NCBI GenBank assembly: GCA_019009955.1
Contig: CM032230.1
Coordinates: 11,027,501-11,091,500 of the forward strand
Reading direction: 5' to 3'
DNA: 64,000 nt
From: Riptortus pedestris
Taxonomy: Eukaryota > Arthropoda > Insecta > Hemiptera > Alydidae
Shown piece by piece: positions 33,261 through 44,450 of the stretch. Made by a program: the position numbers and the translations under genes. Under the pieces are notes generated by a model. That model was given only the letters and a program-made list of their open reading frames with translations, was not told the origin of the DNA and did not search any database. How positions within the stretch are numbered: position 1 is the first letter of the stretch; the number at the start of each line of letters is the position of its first letter.

Positions 33261-35295
33261 ATCTCAAATTAGCTATTCTATTTCCCCTCTAATAAGAAAC
33301 CTATGTAGCCTCAACATCAACTTTATGTTGGGCATGAGACGATTGGTGCAAAGAATGGAGAAAAGTGAGATCCCATAGGGTGGACATTTTAACATTTGAC
33401 ATAGCAGACATGTAGATAAACTCTCCAAATCAGCTACCCTAAAAAGAGCTTCCACACCACATACTGTACACACCAAGATATTCAAACCCAAGCAAACCAA
33501 ATGATTCTCAATCATGGCAGAAATCTTGGTTTGGCACAAATGACCTCGAGTACTTGAACATACACTTCATGATTGGCCTTCCTCCAAAATGCTATATGAA
33601 GAGAAGTAGTCTTAATGAGGTTAAGAATTCGCCATTCACGACTGTCACACACATACTGGAGAAGACTTACAATAAAACATACTAACAGACTGCTACCTAA
33701 GGACTCACATAGATCTACCATAGACTGAATTACTATATCAACCCACCTAGGGCATAGCCCTCCTATTTCACTACTATATAATACTCAAACTCTGATACTT
33801 CGCCCAATCGTCCCAGTCTCGAAAATAAGAATTAAATAAATTGAATTATTAAAAGTAATTTGTACATCGGATGGTCTACATTTACATTTGTACATATCAG
33901 CACAAACAATCGTATGAATAACAATTGACCAAACACTATTCCTGTTTACTGATTGCATCTTATTAGGCTATGACAAAAGATATGGTAATTATTCTCACAA
34001 TATATACAATACTTTGAACAAATATTTGATCATCCTCATAATTATTAATAAAATGAATATTAACATAAATATTTCTTTCTGTTTTAGGTAAGTTCTAAGA
34101 GATACCAGTTGATAAAAAAGAACACCAACCGTAAGTAAAATAAAATATATAAATAACCACTCACTTCTTTTCTTAAACAAATTAGTTTTCTCTACAAGAT
34201 GTTCATTTCATACGAAGATTCATCAGGTCCAATGGATGTACCAGGCATGGACAATACTAGCCAAATGTGGTTGAAAGTTTAGAATACAGCTGACTATAAG
34301 AATCAGCTAATATCTATTATTTTGCATCTCACCCAATCGATTCCCAGGCGAAGTACAGTCAAAATAGTAGAACAAAACTTTCTAACATCCTTTCAAATGT
34401 AACTATTATAAAATAAATTTCATTAAATAATCAAACAATAAAAAATATGATGATATTTTATTCTCTTATTAGTACATCTGAATGAATGGTGGGCATATTA
34501 TTGCTTTCTAAGTAAAATTACAAACGTTTATTCAATAAAGAAAGTAATTATTTATTTAATCCTTCAGGTTATTAGCATAAGGTATACTTTTAAATAACTA
34601 GGTCATTAAATGGCAATCGTTGTTAGTAAATGTCAAGATCTTGTTAATACATTGAATATTTTCAAGTAAATTCTAAAATATACAGGAATTTAAATTGTTG
34701 GTGTTGTAACGAACAATTGTAAATAAAAATAATGAACATGAAGAGATGTTATATTCTGGTACTTTGTTATTCGTAATTTTATATAATAAACGAAAACTAT
34801 AAAACATAAGTGACTTTGGAACTGTTGATAATAAAAATTCTATGACAGTAGTCGTCAAAGAGATATTACATCATCTAAAGTAGAATACTTCCTAAATTTT
34901 AAATTTAATCTCCCGTTCTAGTTAAAAACAAAACTAATTTTTACTTTCCGGTGGATGTTGTAATAAGGAATATTTTAATATTATTTTTTTTTAAATGTTA
35001 AAATATATAAAATTAATCAAATGTCTATCTATCCTACCCAGGAGATGAGTTTAAATGATATGTTTCCTCCCTATAATAATGCGATAAGAAGACCGTTTAT
35101 TTATTTGCATATCCCATGCAATTTAAGCACATCGCATGCGTTTGAAATATATTACAATAGTTATATATATAAATTATCACCAAATTATAAATTATGCTAT
35201 TACCACAATACAAACAAATTAACAATAATAACGTTAAATAAAAACTAATAAAGTGAAAATTGTGAGCATTAATACAATAATTATTGACTAGTCGT
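33261..35295. other. Unassigned AT-rich DNA, largely free of the repeat families
   Basis: Short frames such as 33273-33539 (-) and 35021-35248 (+) are unrecognised. No transposon hallmarks seen. Confidence 0.35.
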
Positions 35296-35301
35296 AATTA
35301 T

Positions 35302-35487
35302 TTAAGTGTAGTTGTTTTTATCAGCTGTAATAAGTAACCTAAGAATTGTGCCAGGAGCTTGTTCTGCAAATATTTTAAGACCATTACTATATTTTGAAAA
35401 TAGGTTATCTTCTTCAATTGTAAATTTGCCTTTTTGTCGTTCAATATCCTGTTTTAGTTTTTCTCGTTCGTTAGTCAATAATCTGCA
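35302..35487 (-). CDS. Coding-like fragment, unrecognised
   Basis: No ATG, but 61 codons are open between an upstream TAA and a stop at 35302. The peptide is notably protein-like: TNEREKLKQDIERQKGKFTI, a charged helix, then EEDNLFSKYSNGLKIFAEQA and PGTILRLLITADKN. In DNA this AT-rich, such an open run is uncommon. It could be the last exon of a gene (AATGCAG just upstream could be an acceptor, though without a pyrimidine tract) or transposon debris. I do not know its function. Confidence 0.35.
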   Translation of the reverse strand, partial: CRLLTNEREKLKQDIERQKGKFTIEEDNLFSKYSNGLKIFAEQAPGTILRLLITADKNNYT

Positions 35488-35852
35488 TTAAGTTTGTCGT
35501 ATATTAAGTTTGTGGAGGCGTGTAATCACAAGGGCAAGTCCGAAGATTGGATTGAGGTCACATTTGGACAGCAGTTATAAGAGGTTCCCTCTATGTCTTC
35601 TACAGCCGGGCAAGTCAGTTGAAAAGGAGAAATTTGGTGTTATCCTTCATTCAGGAATCAAACATTTAGGATCTTTGGCAACAGGATAGTTATTTATTTA
35701 TTTAATTGGTCTGTCATTACTGAGGCTATTCACGCACAAGCAGACAGTTTTAGGTGAAGGCAACTATACTGTTAACATATAGCTGTTTTAACTAATATTA
35801 AAATAAAATAATAATTACTCGTCATAAATTAAATAATATACTGCTGCCAATG

Positions 35853-36465
35853 GTTATTCTCTAATAAAACCTAAATTAATCATTTCTATTTCATTGAGTA
35901 TATTAATTATATTTAAATACTTCAAGGTCATACTTATGTGTGGATTTGTCTTCTATAGTTCTTGTAGATGATGAGGTATGTTTGCTGTAGGTTTGTGTTT
36001 GATTGTCAGCGTCGTATTACACATTCTGCAAATCGGTGATTCTGATGTTAGTCATGAGATAAGTGTGGGGTTCCGAGAATAGCTGTGTCGTCAATAGGAC
36101 TTCTTCACTTCTTCAACTCTGGCTATTCGAAGACCATTCTGGAGTTGCGTGCTTTATTTGTTTGAAACCCCTGCTGACGAGGAAGTAGTCTGGGTAAAGG
36201 TTGGGGGTCTTGTCCTGTACCTGTCAGTATGAGTCGACCAAGGTTGAGCGAACCTGAGTGGACCTGTCTGTCGACGTGAACCTTGATAAATGGAGTAACG
36301 ACTTAGTCGTTAGTGATTGATTGCAGTTAGTTACCGGAGGCCTTGCTTCCAATCAGGGACGAGTTCTTATTTCAAACTACTACTGCCAATTTGTTATTGT
36401 TTAGACTGGATTATACCATTTACTCCGCTACGAGTGATTTCCGATCCGTCCTTGAATACACAACA
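35853..36465 (-). pseudogene. I-type LINE remnant: RNase H and C-terminal Cys motif
   Basis: Broken minus-strand translation. 36462-36400: CVFKDGSEITRSGVNGII, matching the YTDGS start of LINE RNase H (the first catalytic Asp is present). Near 36130: ATPEWSSNSQS then RSEEVLLTTQLF and SEPHTYLMT, the (R)xxHTxLxH-like segment. After a shift: LTSESPICRMCNTTLTIKHK (36033-36016 holds ICRMCN), the C-x2-C and H motif after RNase H. It ends MTLKYLNIINILNEIEMINL and a stop near 35853. These features occur together in I/R1-type non-LTR retrotransposons. Several stops and shifts; the reverse transcriptase is missing. Confidence 0.75.
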
Positions 36466-36479
36466 AATTTTGATTAATT

Positions 36480-37499
36480 TCATTTCCTAACGACAGCCTC
36501 CTATTAACTTAGTTTTGAATTGTTTCATCTTATTAAATATATAGTCGATTTCTTTCAGGGAATATCTGGTAAAACTTAAGGTTCCCGCAAGAAGCACTAC
36601 AGACGTGTTGATTAAAGAGGACCGAACGTCAATTCATCCAAAACCAAATACTTAGCAGCATTCAAAAGCGGTCGCAGAAATGCATTTGGGTGTGAAATAA
36701 TAATAATAATCAGTAATTGCAGAATGGATTCTGATTGGTATTAGGCCTCAGCCAAAGCTCAGCAACTGGAAAGGAAGAAGTAGAATTTAAAATTAAAGTG
36801 TTTAAACAAGTTTCTTCACCCACCTCAAAATATTAACAAAGCAGTGGTCACAGTTTTAGAAAGGATAACATCATAATACCATGGTTCATTTCCATGGTGT
36901 TCTTAGGAACGACCATTGGCAAGAAACGAGTTGAGAACTAATTGCAGACTAATGACGACTAGCATTGGACAAACCGTTTTTGAATTTGTTTAGTCCGTGA
37001 TTTATCTGAGGATTGAGTCTACCAACTTTGCTCATCCAATGTACTCTGATATCCATGTGCAGAGAGAAATTCCTTTTAGATCCTAGTCCCTAAATGTAAT
37101 ATTTGCTCCCTACGCCCGCTATGTGCCGGTTAGGGCGTGGTCATGTCTAACACTACCGTTTAAAATAGGTACAGGCTTGATCCCCGTCAAGGTAAAACAT
37201 TAGTTCAAGAAGTCACTGCCAAAGCACGTTCACGTCGGGAAGGCTGAGTATTAGTGAGTATAAACGTCTGACAGCCCCTCGGGATGACTAACGATTACGA
37301 CTCTCATAGATCCCGTCCACAGGCAAGCTAACTCTGAATGAACTGGCCACTGACTTCCCGAAAAGGCCGGCCACTCTACTGCAGACAACTCATTCCAGAT
37401 CCTCCTCATTAATGCCCAATGTACGTCGAGTTGATCACACTCTACGTAAGTAAAAATCTAATCACGAATCCTTCGAGTCTGACTTTGTCAAAGCTCGCC
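36480..37499. other. Unassigned; GC-richer at 37110-37450
   Basis: The GC-richer block is not open for long in any frame and matches nothing I know. Confidence 0.3.
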
Positions 37500-37620
37500 A
37501 AGGGGTATAATGCTAAATAAAAAATATTAAATTCCTCCAAGGTCCAATGATTTTTAATATTGTCAGGTGTTCGCTGTTATCATCAGCAGAAACCTGCAGT
37601 AATGCTGTGAGCTCGGAAGC
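37500..37620 (-). mobile_element. Possible Penelope-like 3' end
   Basis: The minus strand reads CAGGTTTCTGCTGATGATAA, then CAGCGAACACCTGACAATAT and CATTGGACCTTGGAGGAATT. CTGATGA plus this ending resembles known Penelope-like 3' regions, but stem II and GAAA of a hammerhead are not intact. At 38215-38100 (-) a frame with TDEEKKQKSNLQKEFPCTGF could be decayed coding sequence of the same element. No GIY-YIG motif found. Confidence 0.35.
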
Positions 37621-38827
37621 AGTTCCGAATTCACTGAATGTCCATAGAAAATCAAAATTGAGGAGAAAACGGCTGTTCTGACTCACACAAACAACAAAAA
37701 TATATCCAATTATTGTATATCAAGCTAACATCCTGTTTGATACAAACTAAAGAATTTCTCTTAACCTATACAAATTTAGAGAAAGTCAATAAGAGAAAAT
37801 GTGCCAATATTATGTAACAAAAAATATATAAATTAAAATGAAGACCAGTTTTACATACAAGATAAAAACAACAAAGCCTAAAAACAAACTAAACACTGAA
37901 AACATTACAAATACGTTTAAAAAAATATTTACCTTCTACCGGGCAACAATTTTCTTTGGAAAAAATGGAAAGTTTTGAATGGTCGCCCCATGAGAGCAAC
38001 TGCTGTAACGGACTTCCTTTAGGGGATGCCAGCTAATAAATCTTCTTAGGAAATCTGTTGGTCTCTCCCATGGCGATATGATCAAACCAGGCCGGTCTAC
38101 CTTCCTTTACAGGACATGATGTCCAAGTTTGCTGAACAATGCTTTTAGGTTTGCCTTAATAGTGATTCTGAATCCTGTGCAAGGGAACTCCTTTTGTAGA
38201 TTACTCTTTTGTTTCTTTTCTTCATCAGTAAAAGTTCATACCTCTCAGTCGCACAAGATGATTGTTCTTACCGGTGGTTGTATCTATGCACGCTTGATAA
38301 ATCAGTCATCATGAATGAAACCTTCAAGAATGCTGATGGGTCGTTTGCATGGAATCAAAGGTTGGAATATGCATATCCCCCGAGGAGGCAGTGGTCAGAA
38401 CGGTGCATAGCTTATGAAGACAGTACAAGGAGGTCAGGTTCTCTTCCTGAATGGACGATGGGTAGTGAGCCCATGAAAGGAAGTGTAAGCAATTAATCGT
38501 TCTCATTTATTTCTGACAGCTGTCTAAGTCATTACTCATTCTAGAGTTCATTCAGAGAGGTTTATTCTGCAGAAGAACACTCCCGTGGCAGGTGTATGGA
38601 TGAATGGTCGAGGTTGCCCTCTGTGCCAAAGAGATATTCAATTCCAAAGATGGACCTATACAATAATAAAGGGAGGTATTAATTCAACTAAATTATGTAA
38701 GAGATCCGTGTCAGCTAATCTTTATTGTTAGGTTCACCTTCTGAGAAAGGCGTTGCACATTCTTCACTACTAAATTATTCTGTATTCTAAATTAATACAA
38801 TGTATAACTCCGATCACTTATAATAGT
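37621..38827. other. Unassigned
   Basis: Overlapping short frames at 38129-38506 on both strands; only the possible Penelope-like debris noted above. Confidence 0.3.
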
Positions 38828-38945
38828 TTAAAAGTCCGTCACGCAGGGGCTGGGTAATCTAAATAGATTTCCCCACGCGCTGGGTGACACGCATGTCATC
38901 ACATCTCACCATATATTCTGTATTTGTAAGTAAAAATCCCATGAA
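38828..38945 (+). repeat. Family B left end
   Basis: AAAAGTCCGTCACGCAGGGGC, then AGATTTCCCCACGCGCTGGG and TCTCACCATATATTCTGTAT; truncated after AAAAATCCCATGA. Confidence 0.85.
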
Positions 38946-39819
38946 AATGAGGAATACAACCCTATTTGTTTCGCGCAATAAGCCAGATCGGCTGGAAAAA
39001 ATATAATACTACGAGGTAACTTCAACTATGGATACATCGTTCCATATAAAGATGTAGCCATAATTGTAATTAACGGATTTCCGTCTTCAGATTGTTAAGT
39101 ATTCGAAATTGGACCCCCCTCACATCGAAACCAAAATTTATTTCGAACGATAACTCCCTTTGTAATCCCTAAATAGTGCACTGTTGACAAGTATCAACAA
39201 AGAACGAGAACGAAATTTAAGAGTCTTGACAAAAATATATGGACGAGTTTAAAAGCATACGATGTAAGGCCGAACTATTGGATAATTTAGAAGTGTTGAA
39301 TGAATAGAATCCTGCAGGCTGCCTCATAAAGTCTTATTTGTCGCACAAGTAAAACAAGGAAGTAAGCCTAGCCTAAGCAATGGTGACTTGCCAATCTGAA
39401 AGCGATCCTGAATTGAGGATGCGCCCTTGTTCATGGAACTGAATTGTATCCATTATATATAATTGCTAAACTGGTATTTTAACACAAAAAGCATACTTTT
39501 TTTTTTTTTTTTGTAAATGCCAGGGAATTGGGACTTAAAATGTATCAGTAGGATATAAACTCAACCTCCGTTGGTTCCACCATTGGCTCTAGTTTTTAAA
39601 TCTCTTTAAACCCCAGATTTACGTGGTTCCTATTTACCTGTTCTCATGTGTTACACACGCTCACATAAAAGAAACTATAGACCCACATTTTTCGCAATTG
39701 TAAGGAAGAATAACTAACAAGATGGAATATATTCATATGCCATCTGTACTTTCTTGCCTTTAGCCTACAGTAATCCCAAACTTCTAATCATGAGAATTTT
39801 TGGCTTAAAAATAGAAAAT
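38946..39819. other. Unassigned
   Basis: Includes a T15 tract at about 39499; nothing else recognised. Confidence 0.35.
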
Positions 39820-39902
39820 ATATGGTGAGGTGAGATCAGTAGTGTGTCATACTAGCACGTGGGAAGGAATTCTGGCCAGCCCCTGCGTGTCGGACTTTTT
39901 GT
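39820..39902 (-). repeat. Family B left end
   Basis: TATGGTGAGGTGAGATCAGT, GTGTGTCATACTAGCACGTG, then CAGCCCCTGCGTGTCGGACT; about 15 bp of the AATCTGCTTAGTTTACG segment is replaced. Confidence 0.8.
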
Positions 39903-40871
39903 AAAAAAAATTAATCCTTTGTGTCACATGCAGCAACAATATTTTATATTTCTCCCGAAATGCTGGTTGGTAGAGTATCCAATTGATCAGGATCAATACA
40001 ATGGCCTCGTGCTCTATTAGTGTTTTAATTGATGCAAAGTGCACTTTTAGAGTGAGCCTGCGAAGGTTTTGGTCCAGGCTACACTGCTCTAATCCGGCAC
40101 TGCCCATGGAACCCTGCCTCTGAAAGTACACTCTGTGTAATCTACAACACTAGTAGAAGACAGGGCCTTTTTATTGATCCTCATCACTATTTTATATGTT
40201 ACGTTATGTATATATGATGGCAAATTCGTTTTTTCTGATTTCTTCCGGACTTTTCATTAAATATAAAGCTTGTAGCTCTATTTTTCTATTTAAATATTAA
40301 AATACTCTGTGGTCTATCCAGATGCTCTCATAAACGTCGTAATTCTTTCTTTTCGGTTTTCCTATATGAAAGATTAATTTGACGGCATATGCTAATTGCG
40401 CCTTTTTTTAATTCAAAAGTGATAATAGAGACATGCATATATATCCGTGTGTCTTTTGAAACAACAATGTTTAGCGTTTGACAATAGAAAACTCGGGATC
40501 TCAAATAACTGTAAAATAACCTAAAAACAATAGGAAATGAACCTGCAGCGAAGCAGGTAGCTTGAAATAATTTATGAGTTAAATAACATTTATCAAGGCT
40601 GGCATTTAGCTCTACCGTGTATAAAGTGCGTGAATGAATTGCTTATAATTCATTAAATTCATTCGCTGCTTGTCATTGGTTTTAATTAAGAGAGAAGCTT
40701 GGGAAGGTATTTAATTGCAGGTTATAATTTGATTATAATTGCAAAGAGCTAAGGCTAAGGGCAGCGCCGTGCTATCTCTACCTCATTGGATATATTCAGT
40801 TTCTCTCTTCATTATAAACAATGACAACCTCCATTATAAAATATGTAAGAGGTATCAGGAAACACAAGGTT
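39903..40871. other. Unassigned, includes a possible conserved non-coding block
   Basis: 40570-40800 has several homeodomain-type TTAATTA/TTAATTG cores and no repeat similarity; purely a compositional impression. Confidence 0.2.
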
Positions 40872-41245
40872 AAAAGTCAGTCACGCACGGGCTGCATAAA
40901 TTAAGCGAATTTCCCACTTGCTGGTATGAACACGACTTACTTCCTCTCAACATATATTCTCTATTTCTAAATGGGGGCTCAGATTATCCATGTGAGTTGA
41001 AGCGTTGGCCTTAAGTTACTCATGGTAAACCTACAGTGGCGGGTCCTATCCCGTTTGGGGAATAGCAATTTATTTAGTGATGAACTGATTAAATAAAATC
41101 CTTAGACCCCCTCCCCCTGTCTAGAGTGGCAACCTGTAGATCACCCGCCCCAGTTAGCCATAGTAGAAAAAGCAGACGTTAATAAATAACAATAATATTT
41201 CCAAATACAAATCCAATGAGTAGAATTGGGGGGTTTATTGAAGGC
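40872..41245 (+). repeat. Family B (L1 part) interrupted by a SINE
   Basis: L end AAGTCAGTCACGCACGGGCT and CTCAACATATATTCTCTATT; the SINE occupies about 40977-41205; then AAATCCAATGAGTAGAATTG and TTTATTGAAGGCT. The next family B L end starts right after it. Confidence 0.85.
40977..41205 (+). mobile_element. tRNA-derived SINE, full-length
   Basis: GGGGGCTCAGATTATCCATG (box A region), GTGGCGGGTCCTATCCCGTT (box B, mutated), body with AGAGTGGCAACCTGTAGATC, tail AAAGCAGACGTTAATAAATAA. Inserted in family B between TCTATTTCTAA and AAATCC. Confidence 0.85.
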
Positions 41246-41247
41246 TA

Positions 41248-41716
41248 AAAAGTCCGTCACGAAGGGGCTGCGTAACTAAGCAGATTTCCCACGTTAAGTT
41301 TTACAATAGAGAAGTCTGCCTAATAACAACTCTTGTAGTAAGAAACCTCTAAACCTATTCACGAGGGACGAATAGTTACAGAAACGGCCGCCAGAGCTCT
41401 CGTCGGAAAGTCCGAACATCCTGTCGACCACACGCAGAATACAAATGCAAATATCTCGGTTAATATTCGAGATACAGAATAAATGAATAGAACAATATTT
41501 ATAGAAAATTTAATTTGCAATAAGATTGATTTTGTACAATTATTCGATCTGACTCATCATAACGGAGATATTTCGAATTTTCCCTCTAAACCCCCCCCCC
41601 TCCCCCTGGTCCGATTTCAGCCGTTAACGAACTTAATTTTTATTTTTACATAAAACGACTAAATATTGAGTTTGGTAACGATTAAATAATAATTGCGATC
41701 ACTAAAGCGGTAACAG

Positions 41717-41790
<74 letters not shown>

Positions 41791-41916
41791 TTTTGAACGG
41801 ACCTCATTTTCGTCATCTACTAGGTAGGATCGATGGACATTTGAAGAAAAATTTCGAAAATTCTGTCATGAGTACAACCTCAATAGCTGATTTCCCTTAA
41901 GGGAAATCTGCTAAAA
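41248..41916 (+). repeat. Family B reference copy, complete
   Basis: Start AAAGTCCGTCACGAAGGGGC; L2 body with CACGAGGGACGAATAGTTAC; ATTTCGAATTTTCCCTCTAA; poly-C 41589-41600; GGTAACGATTAAATAATAAT; CACTAAAGCGGTAACAGACA; (TA)n 41721-41787; CAGTTTTGAACGGACCTCAT; AGGTAGGATCGATGGACATT; GTCATGAGTACAACCTCAAT; palindrome GATTTCCCTTAAGGGAAATC; TGCTAAAA. No coding capacity, no long terminal repeats. The left hairpin (ACGCAG/CTGCGT in good copies) and the right palindrome flank the element. AGCAGATTTCCC in the L end recurs inverted at the R end. Class unknown. Confidence 0.92.
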
Positions 41917-41929
41917 ACAAGAAAGCACG

Positions 41930-42697
41930 TATAACTTGCTTAATACTTGAGGTACAAAAATGTATAAGGCAATAATTGTAGGACACCAATAGTTGAACAA
42001 GATTACTTCAATAACATTTTTCAAACTGACTTAAAATAACGATGTTATTTGTAATTTACCAATTCCCATCCTCCACTCCCCCCCCCACCCCTATACCTGG
42101 CCCAATTTTAACCATTAACTGAAATGGCCTTTAGTGCTGACTGAAACGCTTAAATATTGAGTATGTTATAGATCAATTAACATTTTCCAGCCATTAAATG
42201 AAATCTTAATTGGTGGCGTAAACACGCACCATATTTGTTTATATCTCATCTAGTGAAGATGAAACTGATATTTTTTACAAAGCTTAGAACACACGTTTCA
42301 TGAAGTATGCGCTTGTTGTTAAAGTGCGATGACTAAAATTAGGAGTTTATTGAAGGCTGAAAATTTAAAAAAAAACTCAAATATTTAGGTTAATAATAAC
42401 AGAGATATTCCAATTTTCGAAATTCCCTCTCTAAACTGCCTCTCCCACTGCTCAGATTTCTGTCATTAACGAACTTGATTTTTTGACTTCTTTTATTGAC
42501 AAAAAAATTAAATATTGAGTTCGGTAACGATCTAAGAAATATGGCGACCACTAGAGCGTTAACAGACAAATATATGTGTGTGTGTCTATATATATATGTG
42601 TGTATGCATTTGGATGGTTCTCATTTTGGTCACCTACTGAGTAGGATCGATGGCCATTTTCGAAAATCTCGTCATAAGTACAACCTTAAGAGAAATC
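41930..42697 (+). repeat. Family B, body plus right end
   Basis: Decayed body (poly-C 42077-42086), a partial second body, ACTAGAGCGTTAACAGACAA, a short TG/TA tract (42570-42605), then TCTCATTTTGGTCACCTACT and a reduced R end AAGAGAAATCTGCCG. The 95-aa frame 42496-42783 is incidental. Confidence 0.7.
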
Positions 42698-42705
42698 TGC
42701 CGAAA

Positions 42706-42860
42706 AAAAGAACAAGTTCGATAATGGCTGAAATTGGACCAGAATGTAGGTGGGGGGGGGGGGTTACATGGTGGGGGAAATAGAAAAATCGAAATATCTC
42801 AGATATACATCTGATCATTCAATAATTAAATAACCAATCTTATTGCAAATTTAATTTTAA
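42706..42860 (-). repeat. Family B body fragment
   Basis: AGTTCGATAATGGCTGAAATT, poly-G 42751-42762, GAAATATCTCAGATATACAT; directly apposed to the preceding copy in opposite orientation. Confidence 0.7.
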
Positions 42861-42866
42861 ATTTAA

Positions 42867-43025
42867 TGCGTGAAAGACATTGTATATGAAACGCTGAAAT
42901 GGAAGCATCGACATTTTGAATGGCTGATCGACGGACGAATAACGAAATTCCATAAACCAAAACTGTATGAAACGTACCTAAGAAATAATTTGAAAAGACT
43001 ATCTGATCATACTGTAGGGGAGTAA
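42867..43025 (+). CDS. Coding-like fragment, unrecognised
   Basis: 53 codons between stops, no ATG start. The peptide (CVKDIVYETLKWKHRHFEWL, IDGRITKFHKPKLYETYLRN, NLKRLSDHTVGE) is rich in aromatic and basic residues and looks like genuine protein rather than translated AT-rich DNA. It may be transposase debris or an exon; I recognise no family. Confidence 0.3.
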   Translation, partial: CVKDIVYETLKWKHRHFEWLIDGRITKFHKPKLYETYLRNNLKRLSDHTVGE

Positions 43026-43759
43026 ATGGAACACCTAAATGGCTGCCATATTAAAAATTAAGTAAATTTTTAAAAGCAATCGTCGTATGAAATCATTTTA
43101 CGAACCTAAAAGGCATCATAAATACCAAATTTGATGAGATCAGTCTTGGCGATCAGTCTAAATCATACATATACATCGTCCTGGCGCAGACAAACATACA
43201 TAAACTGATTCTAACTTAGCTCGGTCAATCATGGACCATTTCACATCGCGATATCTCTGAAACCATTTTCTCAATTCCTCTCATTCAACGTAGGATTCAG
43301 TGAAATCATGGCACACCTGCTGGTCATTAATTTGATTGATCATTCAGCTGAGTTTCTGTGAAAAAGCGAAAGCATTTAGGAACGTGTCAGACGTTAAAAA
43401 AAATACAACCCCAGATTGCTATTTAAATGAGCCCTGTCGCTGTTGTTGCAGCAAGCAATCATTAATGATCCTATCAAATGAATAAGTTCTATTTTGCTCT
43501 AAACTGGCTTTGAAGCAAGGAGATCGGAATCTGGGCAAGAGAGAGGGCTGACTCAGCCAGCAATTGCTGATTCTAGTCACTAAATATTGCGGTCAGATCC
43601 TCACTCCTTATTTTAACTGATAACAGTAATTGTATGTTACACTTAGTTATATACAATTATAATAATTGATATGAACAGGAAAATTATCCTCTCATTAAAA
43701 AAAATAATCTGATGTGGACACAACCATACTCTCTTGTTTTCCTATTAAATAAATATACG
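43026..43759. other. Unassigned; possible regulatory block 43430-43620
   Basis: 43430-43620 is less AT-rich, repeat-free and holds GCAATCATTAATGATCC and TGACTCAGCCAGCAATTGCT. These resemble homeodomain and bZIP/MARE sites. Function unknown. Confidence 0.2.
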
Positions 43760-43935
43760 TCAATCTTTCAGTGGGGAATTCAATTCCCGCGTGGGCAATT
43801 GGAATTAATTTAGAGAAGAACTCATTAAATCAAATCCATAGTCCCGCCCTGCCTAGAAAAGGGTGATAACCTGTGGATAACCCGTCCCAATTAGCTTTAG
43901 AAACAAAAAGTGGACGGTAATTAATAATAATATTT
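43760..43935 (+). mobile_element. tRNA-derived SINE, 5'-truncated
   Basis: Box B region GAATTCAATTCCCGCGTGGG, body CGCCCTGCCTAGAAAAGGGT, GATAACCCGTCCCAATTAGC, tail AAAAGTGGACGGTAATTAAT. Confidence 0.82.
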
Positions 43936-44124
43936 TTTTAATCTGTAGTACATTCGGAAAAGTTAGCAGTTTTTTTTTTTATTTTAGCACTCCTCTGCTA
44001 CATCGATCGAACTCGATCAAAAGGGGATGCGACCAACTTAGACTCTACAACAGTTCTAAATATTAAATTTTACATTTTAAACTAGCCGTTTTTGTACGTT
44101 CCCTTAAGGATCTTTATCTAGGCA

Positions 44125-44272
44125 AGAAGGGACAATTTTTTTTCATTTAGTGAATTTGTCACTTAATAATTTCCTATTGCGCCCGCTGGAATCGAACCCA
44201 CGACACTAGGTTCGCCAAGTATATTAAGACTAGTGCCTTAAATACGTGGATAGCCTGAGCCACCTTAATTTG
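44125..44272 (-). mobile_element. tRNA-derived SINE, head portion
   Basis: The minus strand reads GGTGGCTCAGGCTATCCACG (box A) and GTGTCGTGGGTTCGATTCCA (a near-perfect tRNA box B, GGTTCGATTCC), then part of the body. It is the best-preserved tRNA-like head in the window; the 3' half is replaced at about 44125. Confidence 0.82.
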
Positions 44273-44364
44273 TGTGATTAAACGCTTTAATGACCTAATT
44301 ATTTTCAAGCAAGTAGTATGTTTCTCATTATTTAGCTACAGCTTCCGTTGCGTTTCATAATAGG

Positions 44365-44450
44365 AGGTTTTTCCTTAAGAGAAATTAGCTATCGAGATTG
44401 TACTCATGACGCTATTTTCGAAAATGTCCTTCGATCCTACCCCGAAGATG
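44365..44450 (-). repeat. Family B right-end module
   Basis: TTTTCCTTAAGAGAAATTAG, ATCGAGATTGTACTCATGAC, TTCGATCCTACCCCGAAGAT. Confidence 0.75.

Noticed and set aside
41248..41916. Family B as a standard Helitron
   Set aside because: The right hairpin lies only 2 nt from CTAA, no T follows, and no TC start is seen; the ends do not meet the Helitron rule well enough.
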